The notes: generated by a model not told the origin, from the sequence alone. 64,000 nt of DNA from Candidatus Poribacteria bacterium (GCA_026004875.1 BPJZ01000003.1:97362-161361), one strand, 5' to 3'; positions 9,362 through 19,609 are shown, counted from the stretch's first letter. Numbers and translations: made by a program.

Positions 9362-10877
9362 ATGAATCGGCTGATCGGGATCGAGACAGAGTACGGGATC
9401 GCCGTGGAGGGGGAGGAGTCCTTCGACCCGGTGTTGGAATCGATCGGGCTGATCCGAGCCTATCGACCCGGCGACCCGACGCCCCGCTGGGACTACTCGC
9501 TGGAGGACCCCCTTTCAGGACGCGCGGGGTTTCCGTGCCGAGCGGCTTTTAGAGCATCCCGACGAACGGATCGAACAACAGCGAGACGCCCAGCACCGCC
9601 TTTCTTACGAGGAGGTCAAGAGCGATCGCATTCTCCCGAATGGGGCGCGCCTGTACAACGATCACGCCCATCCGGAGTACTCGACTCCGGAGTGCCGACG
9701 GTTGTTCGACCTGGTGGCTCACGACAAGGCGGGAGAACGAATCCTGCTCCAGTGTGCCCAACGGCGTTCTGAGGAGCTGGGAAAACGGGTGCGGCTCTAT
9801 AAGAACAACACCGACTATCGAGGGCACTCCTACGGTTGCCACGACAACTATCTGATGCGCCGGGACGTGCCGTTTGAGTACGTCAAGCAGGCGCTGATCC
9901 CCTTCAACGTCACGCGGCAGCTCTTTGCCGGCGCGGGGAAGGTCGGGATCGAGACGGAGGAGGGGTTGGTTGAGCCGGGGCGGTTTCAGATCTCCCAACG
10001 AGCCGACTTCTTCGCTGTCGAGGCGAGTGTCGACACGATGCACCGCCGCCCGTTGGTAAACACGCGGGACGAACCTCACGCCGATCCCAGCCGCTATCGC
10101 CGCCTCCATGGGATTGTCGGCGATGCCAACATGTCCGAGTACGCGACGGCCTTAAAGATCGGGACCACGGCGTTGGTGCTGGAGTGCATCGAGAAGGGCG
10201 TTGTTCCGGAGTCCTGGCAGCTCAAAGACCCGGTTGGCGCCATTCGCGCCGTCTCTCACGACCCGACGCTACGGACGACGCTCGCCTGGGCGGACGGGAA
10301 GGAGATAGCTCCCTTGGAGGTCCAGCGGGGCTACCTGGCTTTGGCTCAGCGCCATTGCGACCGGAGCGATCCGGATGTGGAGTGGGTGCTTGGCGAGTGG
10401 GAGCTCACCTTGGACCTCCTTGCCCGGGACCCCTACGCTCTCGTTGGAAAGGTGGACTGGATCACCAAGAAGTGGCTCCTGGAGATGTTCGTGGAGGAGG
10501 AGGGGGTGCCGTGGGAGGACCCGTGGCTGCGGAGCCTGGACCTCCAATACCACGACATCGATCTTGAGGAGAGCTTGTTTTACGCCCTTCAACAGGAGGG
10601 GCACGTGACCCGGCTGATAGACGAAAAAGCTGTTCAGCAGGCGGTGCAGTCGCCGCCGCCGGACACCCGGGCCTACCTTCGCGGCGAGATCGTTCGCCGC
10701 TTCGGGGATCGGTTGGCTTCGGCCCAATGGGACGCGCTGACTTTCGCCGTGGACGGTCGGAGGATGCGCTTTTCCCTGGAAGACTTGGTCGAGCCGGACG
10801 AGGTGCGTCCCTGGATTGCGCTCCTCAAGACGGCTCCGAACGTGGAACAGTTCCTGGCCGAGGCCGAGCGGTACTGA
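9362..10877 (+). CDS. dop: Dop, deamidase/depupylase-type carboxylate-amine ligase homologue
   Basis: About 504 residues after correction. The N-terminus MNRLIGIETEYGIAV is the ATP/Mg-binding start of the Pup ligase family. The stretch RWDYSLEDPFQDARGF is the Dop-specific loop, absent from PafA. Further conserved segments are NGARLYNDHAHPEYSTPEC, YKNNTDYRGHSYGCHDNYL, QISQRADF, NTRDEPHAD and GDANMSEYATALKIGT. The frame breaks at the C5 run 9508-9512; dropping one C restores it. Because UBact here ends in Glu and not Gln, the expected job is to remove UBact from conjugates rather than to deamidate it. Confidence 0.93.
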
Positions 10878-10909
10878 GAGAGATCCAGAGGACTCTAAGG
10901 AGGAACGTC

Positions 10910-11110
10910 ATGGTACGTGAAGACCGGTGGATCGCCCAACTCGAACGTCGACGTGTGATTGAGGATCCCCGTCCTGGAGGGCCGGAAGAGGAGGAGACGG
11001 GGCCCAGCCGTCCGGATCCGGAGCGCTCCACTCGAGAGCGGCTTCTGCGGCGAATGAAGCAGGTGGATCGGGATCAGTCCAAGCGGTACCGTCAACGAAC
11101 CGGGGAGTAG
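10910..11110 (+). CDS. ubact: UBact, ubiquitin-like protein modifier of Gram-negative bacteria
   Basis: A 66-residue, highly charged, probably disordered protein (MVREDRWIAQ to KRYRQRTGE) between dop and prcB, the place that pup takes in Actinobacteria. The C-terminus RRMKQVDRDQSKRYRQRTGE matches the UBact signature (RMKxVD, then RYRQRTGE). The terminal Glu would be activated by PafA and joined to substrate lysines. The start at 10910 is set by a perfect Shine-Dalgarno AAGGAGG (10896-10902) seven bases upstream; the same frame is open further upstream, inside dop, but has no such site. Internal lysines 50 and 58 could allow chains or self-modification. The 10-base gap to prcB supports one operon. 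Confidence 0.93.
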   Translation: MVREDRWIAQLERRRVIEDPRPGGPEEEETGPSRPDPERSTRERLLRRMKQVDRDQSKRYRQRTGE

Positions 11111-11119
11111 GGCCGCTCG

Positions 11120-11962
11120 ATGCGTTCTCATTCTGGACCGGAGTTCTTGGAGAAGCTGGCCGAACCCAGCTGGCCGAGGACCGACTTTCAGGGGGACTTT
11201 CTCGCTCTGTTGCGCGATCGGGGTTACTCCCTGACGCTGGGGCCCTCCGGGCCGGTGGAGAAGTCCCTCTGGCAGCCGGTGGAGTCCACCACCGTTCTAG
11301 CCGTTCGGTACGACGCAGGGGTGCTGGTGGCGGGGGATCGCCGGGCCACCTCGGGCACGACGGTGATGTACGATCGAGCCGATAAGGTCCTGGAGATTGA
11401 CGAGCATTCGGTATTGGCTATCTCCGGCTCGCCGGCGTTGGCTTATGAGATGGCCCGAATTTTGGAATACTCCTTCCGGTACTACCGCCGGAGTCAGCTT
11501 CAGGAGCTGAGCCTTGAGGGCAAGTTGCGGACGCTCTCCCGGCTAATCCGGGAGAACCTCCAGTGGGCCCTGCAGGGGATTGGGGCGGTGCTGCCGATCT
11601 TCGCCGCTTACGATCCGGCCACCGAACGAGGGCACATCTACTTTTACGACCTGTTGGGGACTCAGTTCGAGTCGGCCGAGTTTGCGGTTGCCGGCTCCGG
11701 GTCGGTTTGGATTCGTGGGGCTCTGTACTATCAGAACCGCTGGCTCAAGCGGCTGGAGACGATGAGTCGGGACGAGGCGACGACGATCGCGCTTCGGATG
11801 CTCCAGGCCGCCGCCCACTACGACGCGGCGACCAGCGGCATCCGGGAGGAGACCGGCGCGCTGCCGGTGGTCAAGTTCCTCACCCAAGAGGGGATCGAGA
11901 CCCTGGACGAGTCGCTCCTGCGCCGGATCTATCAGGAGTTTGTGGAGACTGTGGATGTTTGA
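11120..11962 (+). CDS. prcB: 20S proteasome beta subunit (PrcB)
   Basis: A 280-residue proteolytic subunit. A propeptide of 56 residues precedes the catalytic Thr (T57 in PVESTTVLAVRY). Numbering from that Thr, Asp17 (GDRRAT) and Lys33 (RADKVLEI) fall exactly where active beta subunits have them, and AGSGS is the late conserved Ser region. The residue before the catalytic Thr is Ser, not the Gly found in most autoprocessed beta subunits. The 3' end overlaps the prcA start by 8 bases, implying coupled synthesis of the two rings. Confidence 0.95.
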   Translation: MRSHSGPEFLEKLAEPSWPRTDFQGDFLALLRDRGYSLTLGPSGPVEKSLWQPVESTTVLAVRYDAGVLVAGDRRATSGTTVMYDRADKVLEIDEHSVLAISGSPALAYEMARILEYSFRYYRRSQLQELSLEGKLRTLSRLIRENLQWALQGIGAVLPIFAAYDPATERGHIYFYDLLGTQFESAEFAVAGSGSVWIRGALYYQNRWLKRLETMSRDEATTIALRMLQAAAHYDAATSGIREETGALPVVKFLTQEGIETLDESLLRRIYQEFVETVDV

Positions 11963-12756
11963 CGAACCCCACCGTTGGCTGCAGGCCATCGAGAACCGTG
12001 CCCAGTACATCGAGCGCAGGTTGCGGAACGCCAGCCCCGCCGTGGGGCTTTCCTATGAGCGAGGGGCGCTCCTGTTTGCCTTCTGTCCGCCGGGGCAGCG
12101 AAAAATTTATGAGATTTACGACCGGGTTGCGCTGGCCGCGCTAGGCCATCCTGCCGACATTGAACGGCTGCGGATGCTGGCGATCAACTTGGCCCATACC
12201 GAGGGATTTGTCCGTTCCAAGGACGACGTCACCCTTCAGCGGCTGCTAAACTTTGGGATCGCCCCGGAGGTCAAGGCGAACTTCGATGAGGTGTTCCGCT
12301 CGCCGCTGATCGTCAAGGTGCTGATGGTCGAGCTGACGCCGACGACCGAGGAGCCCCAGTTCTTTACGCTGAACTACGACGGGAACTTCTCCCATCGGAA
12401 AAACTTTGGAGTCGTCGCCGGGACGCACCAGGCCGAAGAGCTGATGGCCGAGACGATCGAGGAGGAGTACCCCCTCTTCCGGGTCGCTAGAAGAGGCGCT
12501 CCGGAAGGCCGTTTGGGCCTGGGGGGTCGGCTACTACGTAGCCACCAAGGTAGCCCGAGTACACCGATCCGCCGCGGCCCAAGGAGAGGGACGTCTGGGA
12601 GACGCTCCGCGAGGCGCGGGAGCGGTTCGGTCTGGAGGCCGCCGTTCTGGATCGGGACCCGGCCCAGCCGCGCCAAGTATCGGCCGTTGACCCAAGAGGA
12701 GCTCCGAACGGCTCAGGAGTACCCTCGATTCTGGCCCCTCCTCAGCGAGCGGATAG
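11955..12756 (+). CDS. prcA: 20S proteasome alpha subunit (PrcA), frame-broken
   Basis: The alpha ring subunit, with recognisable segments MFDEPHRWLQAI, ASPAVGLSYERGALLFAF, KIYEIYDRVALAALGH (the Leu-Asp/Tyr-Asp-Arg region of alpha subunits) and TLNYDGNFSHRKNFGVVAG. It is intact to about 12480. Then the frame shifts by one base near 12485, near 12560 and near 12670, and once more before a TAG at 12754-12756. Skipping four single bases gives 265 residues, close to the usual length; recovered text includes GSLEEALRKAV and RDVWETLREARERFGL. Without the last correction the frame would end at 12806, inside pafA. The 3' boundary is therefore uncertain. Confidence 0.85.
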
Positions 12757-12760
12757 CCCC

Positions 12761-14260
12761 ATGTCGGGACGCATCTTCGGAACCGAGATCGAATACGGCT
12801 GCCTGATCGAAAGCCCGGAGCTGGCCGAACAGATTCACCCCCGAGACGTTGGCCAACCTAGTCAAAAACGCTCTGTTTTTGGAGTTGGAGGCCGGCATTC
12901 TGGACGTGCACCACTCGCGATTGGGGCGAACCGCCAGGCAACGGCGGGTTCCTGTTCAACGGGGGACGGCTCTACCTGGATATGGGCCACGTCGAGTACG
13001 CCACGCCGGAGTGTCAAACGCTCCGAGACCTGATCGCTTACGAGCGAGCGGGGGATCGGTTGCTCCTGGAGGCACTCGACGAGCTAGGGTTCCGGGACGA
13101 CGCAACCTTTATCCGGAACAACATCGATCACGTGACCCGGCGCGACCTTCGGATACCACGAGAATTATCAAATTGATCGCACCGTTCACTTTTACCAGCA
13201 GGTCATTCCTCAGTTGCTGCCGTTTCTGGTCACCTCGGATTATCTACGCCGGGGCCGGCCGCGTCGGCTTTCAGGAGGAGGCCTACTGGGAGGAGGAGAC
13301 GCGCTCGGCGCGGAGTTTTGCCACACGGGTGACCGAAGAGGTGCCGTTTCAGCTCTCGCAGCGGGCTGATCATATCGTTACCGAGGCGTACCAATGGGTT
13401 CAGTTCAGCCGGGCGATTATCAACACGCGCGACGAGCCCGCTGGCCGATCCGGCTCGGTATCGTCGAGGTGCACCTGCTCAGCGGCGACGCGAACATGTC
13501 CGAGTACGCGACGGCGCTCAAGATCGGCACACCCAGCCTAGTGATGTTCCTGATCGAATTGGACTGCCCGATCCCTCACATTCCGCTGGAGAATCCGGTC
13601 CTGGCGCTCCGGCAGATCTCGCGCGGACAACTCCTATCGCTGGTTGGGTTCCGTTGGGAGGAACGGACGGACGATCAGCGCGATCGAGATTCAGGGGGCC
13701 TATCTGGCCCTCGCCGAACGGTACCTGGCCGGGCTCTCCTCCGAGTACGACTGGGTCTTGCGGGAGTGGCGGCGCGACGCTGGAAGCGCTCGCTGAAGAC
13801 CCTATGCAGCTTCGCGATCGGTTGGATTGGGTCGCCAAGCGTTGGCTCATGGAGACCTTCATCGAAGAGGTAGGGGGTGGGCTGGAACGATCCTTGGCTT
13901 CAAAGTATTGACCTGGAGTACCACAAGATCGATCCGGAGCGCGGGCTTTATTACGATCTGGTCGAGGAGGGGATCATGCGCCGCCTGCTCTCGGAACGAG
14001 CGATCGAAGAGGCGATGGACGAACCTCCCCTTGGACACGCGCGCTCTTGGCCGCTCGCAGATGATTGCATCTGTTGACCGAGCCCAGCCTGGAGCTGGGC
14101 CCCTTCGATTACATCGTCGAGTGGGATGGGATCTATCTGGCAAACAGCCGGCCCCCTCTCGATGCCCAACCCTTTTGAGACCTTACGAACGGCAGGTTGA
14201 GCAGTACCGACAGCAGCTGTTACGCCGGGCCTCCGGGCCAAGGCCTCGCCGGAGGGGTAA
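12761..14260 (+). CDS. pafA: PafA, ligase for the ubiquitin-like tag, heavily frame-broken
   Basis: The ligase that phosphorylates the terminal Glu of the tag and joins it to lysine side chains. It starts FGTEIEYGCLIE and lacks the WDY loop of Dop, so it is PafA rather than a second Dop. Recoverable conserved pieces in order are NGGRLYLDMGHVEYATPEC, RNNIDHVT, FGYHENYQID, FQLSQRADHIV, IINTRDEP, GDANMSEYATALKIGT, LDWVAKRWLMETFIEE and DLEYHKIDPERGLYYDL. At least eight one-base shifts are needed; the net is zero, and the start frame ends at TAA 14258-14260. The length of about 497 residues fits. Decay of a real gene cannot be excluded but an assembly error is more likely. Confidence 0.85.
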
Positions 14261-14263
14261 GCG

Positions 14264-14868
14264 GTGGACCCCTTTGGGCTACCGAATCGTCCTGCTGGGC
14301 GATCCCTCCTGTCCGTCAGGAAGTTATCTCCTTCGAATCCAAACGAGTGCGCCGGATCGGTTTCCTTTTGGGCGCTTCCGGGGTGGAAAGGAGATTTTCG
14401 TTCCCCCCGGGGAGTACCTCTACGTCGGCTCGGCGCTAGCACGGCGCGGGGGTGTCTCCTTGGCGCGGCGGCTGCTGCGGCACGCGAGCCGATCGGCGGA
14501 AAAGCCCCCTCATCCGATCCGGGACCTGCTCCTTGCTGCGTTTCAACAGCAGGGCATCGGCGGGACAGAGCTTCTCCCCCGTCGGAAGAAGACCCTTCAC
14601 TGGAACGTGGATCACCTTCTCGATCGTCCGACGGCGGAGTTAGTCGGTGTCTACGCGGTTCGGTCCTCCCTCCGGATGGAACGCGAACTCGGCCAGATGA
14701 TCGAACAGGGACGCCGTCACGGAGCCCCTAGAGAAAGGCCTTGGCGCAAACGATGTGCGGGGGAACACCCATATCCTCCGCGTCCGTGCTGGCGAGGATT
14801 GGTGGGAAGGGCTTCCCGACCGGATGGTCGCCCTGCTCCGACGGCTCCAAGTTCCCGATGAGGCTTAA
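14264..14868 (+). CDS. DUF123 (GIY-YIG-like) domain protein
   Basis: About 200 residues after two one-base corrections (near 14290 and 14725). The DUF123 core is clear: SYLLRIQTS, IFVPPGEYLYVGSALARRG, ARRLLRHASR, LHWNVDHLLDRP, ending GLGANDVRGNTHILRV. Family members occur alone or fused to endonuclease III or other nucleic-acid enzymes; the biochemical role is unsettled. The GTG start at 14264 lies directly after the pafA stop, so it may be the last gene of the proteasome operon. The TAA stop lies in a TTAA shared with the convergent barrel gene. Confidence 0.72.
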
Positions 14869-17800
14869 AGCTCCGCTGCCGCGCGAAGTTGAAACCGATG
14901 CTCGGTGGGGGACCGACTCGCCGGCCAGAAGCCGATAGTCCCCCGAAAGGGTGAGGTCGGTGAGTCGGTGGAGGCGGTAGACCAAGCTCAATCGTTAGTC
15001 GTGGCTGATCCCTTCGTAAAAAACGAAAACCGGTCAGTGAGGAGATTTCGCCGACCCGTCTTCCGTAGGCCAGGCCGGTAGCGGGCTTCGGCGGAGCCGC
15101 GCCCGATCCAGTCCCCATCGAAGGAGCGTCTCGATCCCCGAGAGCCGAGTCTCGCCCTCCGCTGGACCGAGACGTTCGTCGCGTTCCTGGGAGATCTCCC
15201 GCTCCCGGATCAGCGCCAGCTCCGAGCGTCATCGGCTCGACGGCCCGCCATCGGACGCCGAGGCGGAGGTTTCGCTCATCCCGATCCAGGAGACTCAGCG
15301 GGGACGGTCGTGCCGGGCTCCTCGCCGGGGGTAGTCATTCGTTCCGAGGAGGTTCGGCGTTCCCACTGTCCTTCAAGGGTCCAGCGTTCGGTCACCCGCC
15401 ACCGGGCGGAGCGGAGCGCCGTCCTCGCCCGAACGCTCCGGGACTCCTGATTAAACCGCCGATTCAGCGTCACTAAGCGTCGGTCCTCCCAGTCGAGCGT
15501 CCAAGACTCGTTCGGTTGCAGGCTCCAGCGGGAACCGATCGACTCCGAACCATAGACGGTCCGTTCTGAGCGGAGCGCCTCCATGCGGAGCAGTCGGCTC
15601 ACCGCTTCGGTCTCCTGCTCTTCGATCAGCGTCCAGTCCAGATTCCAGCGGAGCATCGAGAGCAGTTGCCTCCAGCCTTCGGGCTCCGGGGAACCCCGCT
15701 GAAAGTACCGACGTGGCTCCACTCCTAAGTGGAACTGGGACTCCAAAGCTAAAACCGGAACGTCGGAAAGGGTCCGAACGACGCGCACGTAGTCCCCTTC
15801 TTCCGGGTCTTCGAGATAGTGGAACTCGTCCACACGAACGTGGGTCCCTTGGCCCGGCTTGAGCCGCAGCGGGCGACCGTCCACGAGGATCACGTTGGTG
15901 AAAATCTCCTCGCGACGGCTGGTCAGACGACGGTCCAGACCGTATTCGGCGTGCAGCGTTAGCGCCCGCGCCAAGGGTGAAGCGTGTACCGAGAGCGAGG
16001 TCAAAAGCGCTGAGACTCTGGTGCCCTCCTCTTCGCCGGCGGACAGTTCCCGCCGCCCGAGCCTTCCCGAAAGCCGAAGCTCCCGATGGGGCTGCCAAGA
16101 GGTCTCTAGCGAAAGGGTACGTCCGACGCCGGCAGGCTCCCATGGACCGTATCCGACCGGCAGACCGGCGGTAACGATCGGCTCCCGACGGCGGTTCTCC
16201 TCCAGCTCATATCGTCCCCTCAGCAGAAGCCGCTCTCCCCATCCGGTGGTGATCTGAACCTGTGAACGATCCTGACTCCGGTTTCGATCCACGCCGTCAG
16301 CGATCGCCTCGTCGTTGGCCAGGAACCGACTCCGGGAGAGAAGAAGCTCCGCCGACTGCCAGCGGTAGGAGAGCTCACCGGTCCAATGATCCTTGGAGAA
16401 GTCCCGCGCGCCTCCGGTGATCACTTCGGCCCACTGTCGGCCAAGCCGAAGGGTCGGCCATCGGCGCCGTTGCCAACGGATCTGACCGCCGTAGGTCCGG
16501 ATCGTCTCGTCCTGGGAGTCTTCTTCTTGGTCTCGGTAGGTTAGGCCGCCGTTTCCGGACAGGGTGATCCCCCGAAGCGGCTCTAAGCTCCACCGGAGGG
16601 AGTAGCGGCCCTCTGCCGGAGGTTCCTCGGCCCCAAGGGTTCTAGAGGGAAAAGCGACCTCTGAGCTCAGCAGCGCGTCACCGAACCGCTCGGCGGCGAA
16701 CTCCTCTCCGTAAGCGTAGCTGCGCCGACCGGCGCCGGTCGCTCCGATCGGCACGTAGTCGGCCCCCAACCGTTCGGCGCTTGCGTCCAGAGACCAGCGG
16801 GGTTCTTCAGCCCGGAGGCCTAGCCGCCAGGCGATCGCTTCGGAGATCGGTTCTTCGGCGAGAAGGTTCCGATCATGCCGGCTTAAGGCCCACAGCCCCT
16901 CCAGCCGGAACGGTCCCCAGCGGTAGCTGGAGTCTAGTCCGACGATCTCCCGCCGGGTCGGCGGAAGCAAGGGGACCCCCGTCCGGTCGCTTGGTCTCGC
17001 CCCGCCGGAGCCGGTCTATGTCCTCCTGGGTGAGCAACCCAAGCGGACGCTGGGGGTCGTCCGCCTCGCGAGCGTAGGAGACGGCAAAGGTTCCTCGCTC
17101 CTCTCCCCAACGGAACCCCAAGCGCCCGACGTAACGCGTCTGTTGCCACCCTTCTTCCTCGGGGAGATACTGAAAGTCCACTCGGATGATATCGTTTGCG
17201 GTGATCAGGTGGCGAGCGGTGAACTCCAAAACCGGATCGCCGTAGTCGCGGATCACATAGTCCTGGGTCTCTCCGCGCCGCATGGGAACGCCGTTCAGCC
17301 AGACCCGTTCGCTCCCGGCGACGACCACGACGTAGCGTCCGTTTGCGGTCAGTCGGTACTGCTGTTGCCCCTCGACGCCCCGGAAGGTGAGGGCTCTCGG
17401 AGTAACCGCGTGGAAGCGCCATCAGCACCGCGCCGAAGACCCCTTCCTGATCGAAGGTGGCACTCAGACCTTGCATCCGGTGGGGTTGGAGGATCAGCGC
17501 CATTCCGGGCAGCTCCACCAGGTCCTCACCGAGGGTGAGTCGGAAGCCCTCCGCCGTCGCGCGAATGCGGACCTGGTCTAATTGGCTCAGCTCTTCGGTG
17601 GTTCCCTCTGGTTGGAAAGGTAACTGTTGGTCGGTTAGGTCGGCCTCGACGCTCAGACCGGGGAGCACCTCGCCGTCCAGGTGGAGTTGAAGGCTTTGGT
17701 CCGGTGTTACTTCTCGGCGGTTGCCCCCTTCCAGGGAGAAGGTCTTCGAGCCCCGCACGTTCCAGGGGCTCATAGCACCTAGGGGAAAGAGCGTGTCTCC

Positions 17801-18247
17801 GGTTCTCTCTCCGGTCGGCTCTCGGACCGGTGGGAGCGCCGACGCCCAGCGGCTCCCTCCGCCGTCGTTCCCCTCCACGCTCTCAAAAAGAGGCATCCGA
17901 TAGACTGAGGGCAACCCAAGCGGAAGCTCCTGGTAGACCACCTCCACCCGCGTCCCCGGCGGAAGAGGAGGGGTGAACTCCACCGTGCGGGTGGACGGGT
18001 CGTAGTGGTACTCCACCTGTGGAGCTAAAGGGACTTCGTTGGTGTACACCTCCAACGACTCGGCCAGCGGGTAGGCCGCCGCAAGCGTGTAGAAGGCCAA
18101 CCGTTCCTGGGCACGGAAGGCCTCCACACGGTGATAGCCGCTCCGGACGGGGGGCTTCTCCTGGGCTCCCGCCGAGCCGATCAGAGCCGCGGCCAGTACG
18201 AGGGCGGCGATCCTTCGTTTTCTCCGTAGGCGGCTTCTCCGGCTCAC
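14865..18247 (-). CDS. SprA-like large outer-membrane beta-barrel protein, frame-broken
   Basis: Roughly 1,120 residues. An Arg-rich signal peptide (ALVLAAALIGSAGAQ) is followed by an Ig-like region (VEYHYDPSTRTVEFTPPLPPG) and the family signature LTDQQLPFQPEGTTEELSQLDQVRI, here in two parts LTDQQLPFQPEGTT and EELSQLDQVRI, then LTLGEDLVEL. A long run of amphipathic, aromatic-rich strands follows, ending HRFQLRAAAEL. This N-terminal pattern is shared with SprA, the type IX secretion translocon, and with large barrels in FCB candidate phyla. One-base breaks occur near 17405, 16970, 15270 and again between 14900 and 15060. The last lies at an uncertain spot. It is shorter than Bacteroidetes SprA, so a translocon role is only a possibility. 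Confidence 0.68.
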
Positions 18248-18340
18248 CGGTCTTCATCCGTTGGAATTGTGCAGCCTCCAGTGAAGTGATACCGTAGACC
18301 TGTCCTCATTTTCTCTCTTCTGTGGAAAGGAGAACAGGCC

Positions 18341-19531
18341 GTGTTGGACGGGCTGAGTAAGCGGCGCGAAGGCCGCACCAAGCGGGTCTCCAGCTGGGAT
18401 CGGAGCGGGCGCAACGGCGACGCCTGGCGCGTCGAGGGGGGCGAGGAAAAGGTCCTCGCCGACCTGGACGGTGCCGGGGTGATCCGACACATCTGGTTCA
18501 CCGTCGCGGCGGAGGACCCGCTCTATCTGCGGCAGACGGTGCTTCGGATGTGGTGGGACGGTCAGGAGCACCCCAGCGTTGAGGTTCCGCTGGGCGACTT
18601 CTTTGGCGTCGGCCACGCGAAGGTCACCTCCTATTCCTGTGCGATTTTCAACATGTCGGCCAATCGGGGCGACGATCGGCACGCCGCAATGAACTGCTAC
18701 TTGCCGATGCCCTTTGGCGATGGCGCTCGCATCTCCGTGGAAAATCAGGGCGAGCGGCCGATCCGCGCCTTTTACTTTTACATTGACTACGACGAACTGG
18801 ACCGGCTTCCGGATGACGAGTTGCGGCTACACGCTCTCTGGCGACGGGAGAACCCTTGTCCGCGTGCCAGGACGCTCGATTCGGACCAGCCGGATGTGAA
18901 CTTGAGCGATGCGGACAACTACTTGATTCTAGAAGCCGAAGGGGCCGGCCACTACATCGGCTGCAACCTGAGCGTCCACAACCTTTATGGCGGTTGGTGG
19001 GGCGAAGGAGACGACATGATCATGATTGATGGGCAGAAGTGGCCGCCCGACATGCACGGCACCGGCAGCGAGGACTACTTCTGTCAGGCTTGGGGTTCTC
19101 AGCCGCACAACGCCTTTCTCTACAACGGCGTCTCTTACCATTCTGGGCCGCACAACGGCTTTAACGAGCGGATCACCGTCTACCGCTATCATATTTGCGA
19201 TCCGGTGATCTTTCACCGTTCGATTCGGGTGAGCATTGAACACGGTCACGCGAACGATCGTTCGGACGATTACTCCTCGACGGCGTATTGGTATCAGACG
19301 CTGCCGAGCAAGCCGCTACCACCGTTGCCGCCGGTGGAGGAGCGGCTTCCGCGTCCGGACCTGACGCTGTTGCCGGTGGACCTGCCGATTCCGCCGTTAG
19401 ACCGTCGACGGAGCGGCAGTCCGTTGGATCCGGAGCGTCTCCGGTCGGCTTTATCGTTCGATGAGGGCTCCTCGCGGCCTCCTTCCTGCTGGGAAGGGGC
19501 CGCGCTATCTTTCAAAGCTGTCGGCTATTAG
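18341..19531 (+). CDS. GH172 (DUF2961) glycoside hydrolase
   Basis: A 396-residue DUF2961 protein; this family became GH172 after difructose dianhydride I synthase/hydrolase and related arabinan and fructan enzymes were characterised. GVIRHIWFTV near the start and GWWGEGDDMIMIDG followed by GTGSEDYF are hallmarks. Glu222 (GEGDD) and Glu244 (SEDYF) are the likely catalytic pair. No signal peptide is visible, so it appears cytoplasmic. It starts with GTG after AAAGGAG. The C-terminal 70 residues are Pro- and Arg-rich and look unstructured. It is divergently arranged with the barrel gene. Confidence 0.85.
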   Translation: MLDGLSKRREGRTKRVSSWDRSGRNGDAWRVEGGEEKVLADLDGAGVIRHIWFTVAAEDPLYLRQTVLRMWWDGQEHPSVEVPLGDFFGVGHAKVTSYSCAIFNMSANRGDDRHAAMNCYLPMPFGDGARISVENQGERPIRAFYFYIDYDELDRLPDDELRLHALWRRENPCPRARTLDSDQPDVNLSDADNYLILEAEGAGHYIGCNLSVHNLYGGWWGEGDDMIMIDGQKWPPDMHGTGSEDYFCQAWGSQPHNAFLYNGVSYHSGPHNGFNERITVYRYHICDPVIFHRSIRVSIEHGHANDRSDDYSSTAYWYQTLPSKPLPPLPPVEERLPRPDLTLLPVDLPIPPLDRRRSGSPLDPERLRSALSFDEGSSRPPSCWEGAALSFKAVGY

Positions 19532-19609
19532 GGACTTTATTTTCCTCAGTTATTTTTGCTACCCTGTAGCTAGCTTGGGTGTCCTAATCTCTGGCGGGGC
19601 TGAAGTACG

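Noticed and set aside
10727..10909. N-terminal extension of UBact into dop
   Set aside because: The AAGGAGG site and UBact family length support the start at 10910; the extension only reads dop in another frame.
12761..14260. A second dop instead of pafA
   Set aside because: It lacks the RWDY...DARGF loop that marks Dop, and its start and block order match PafA.
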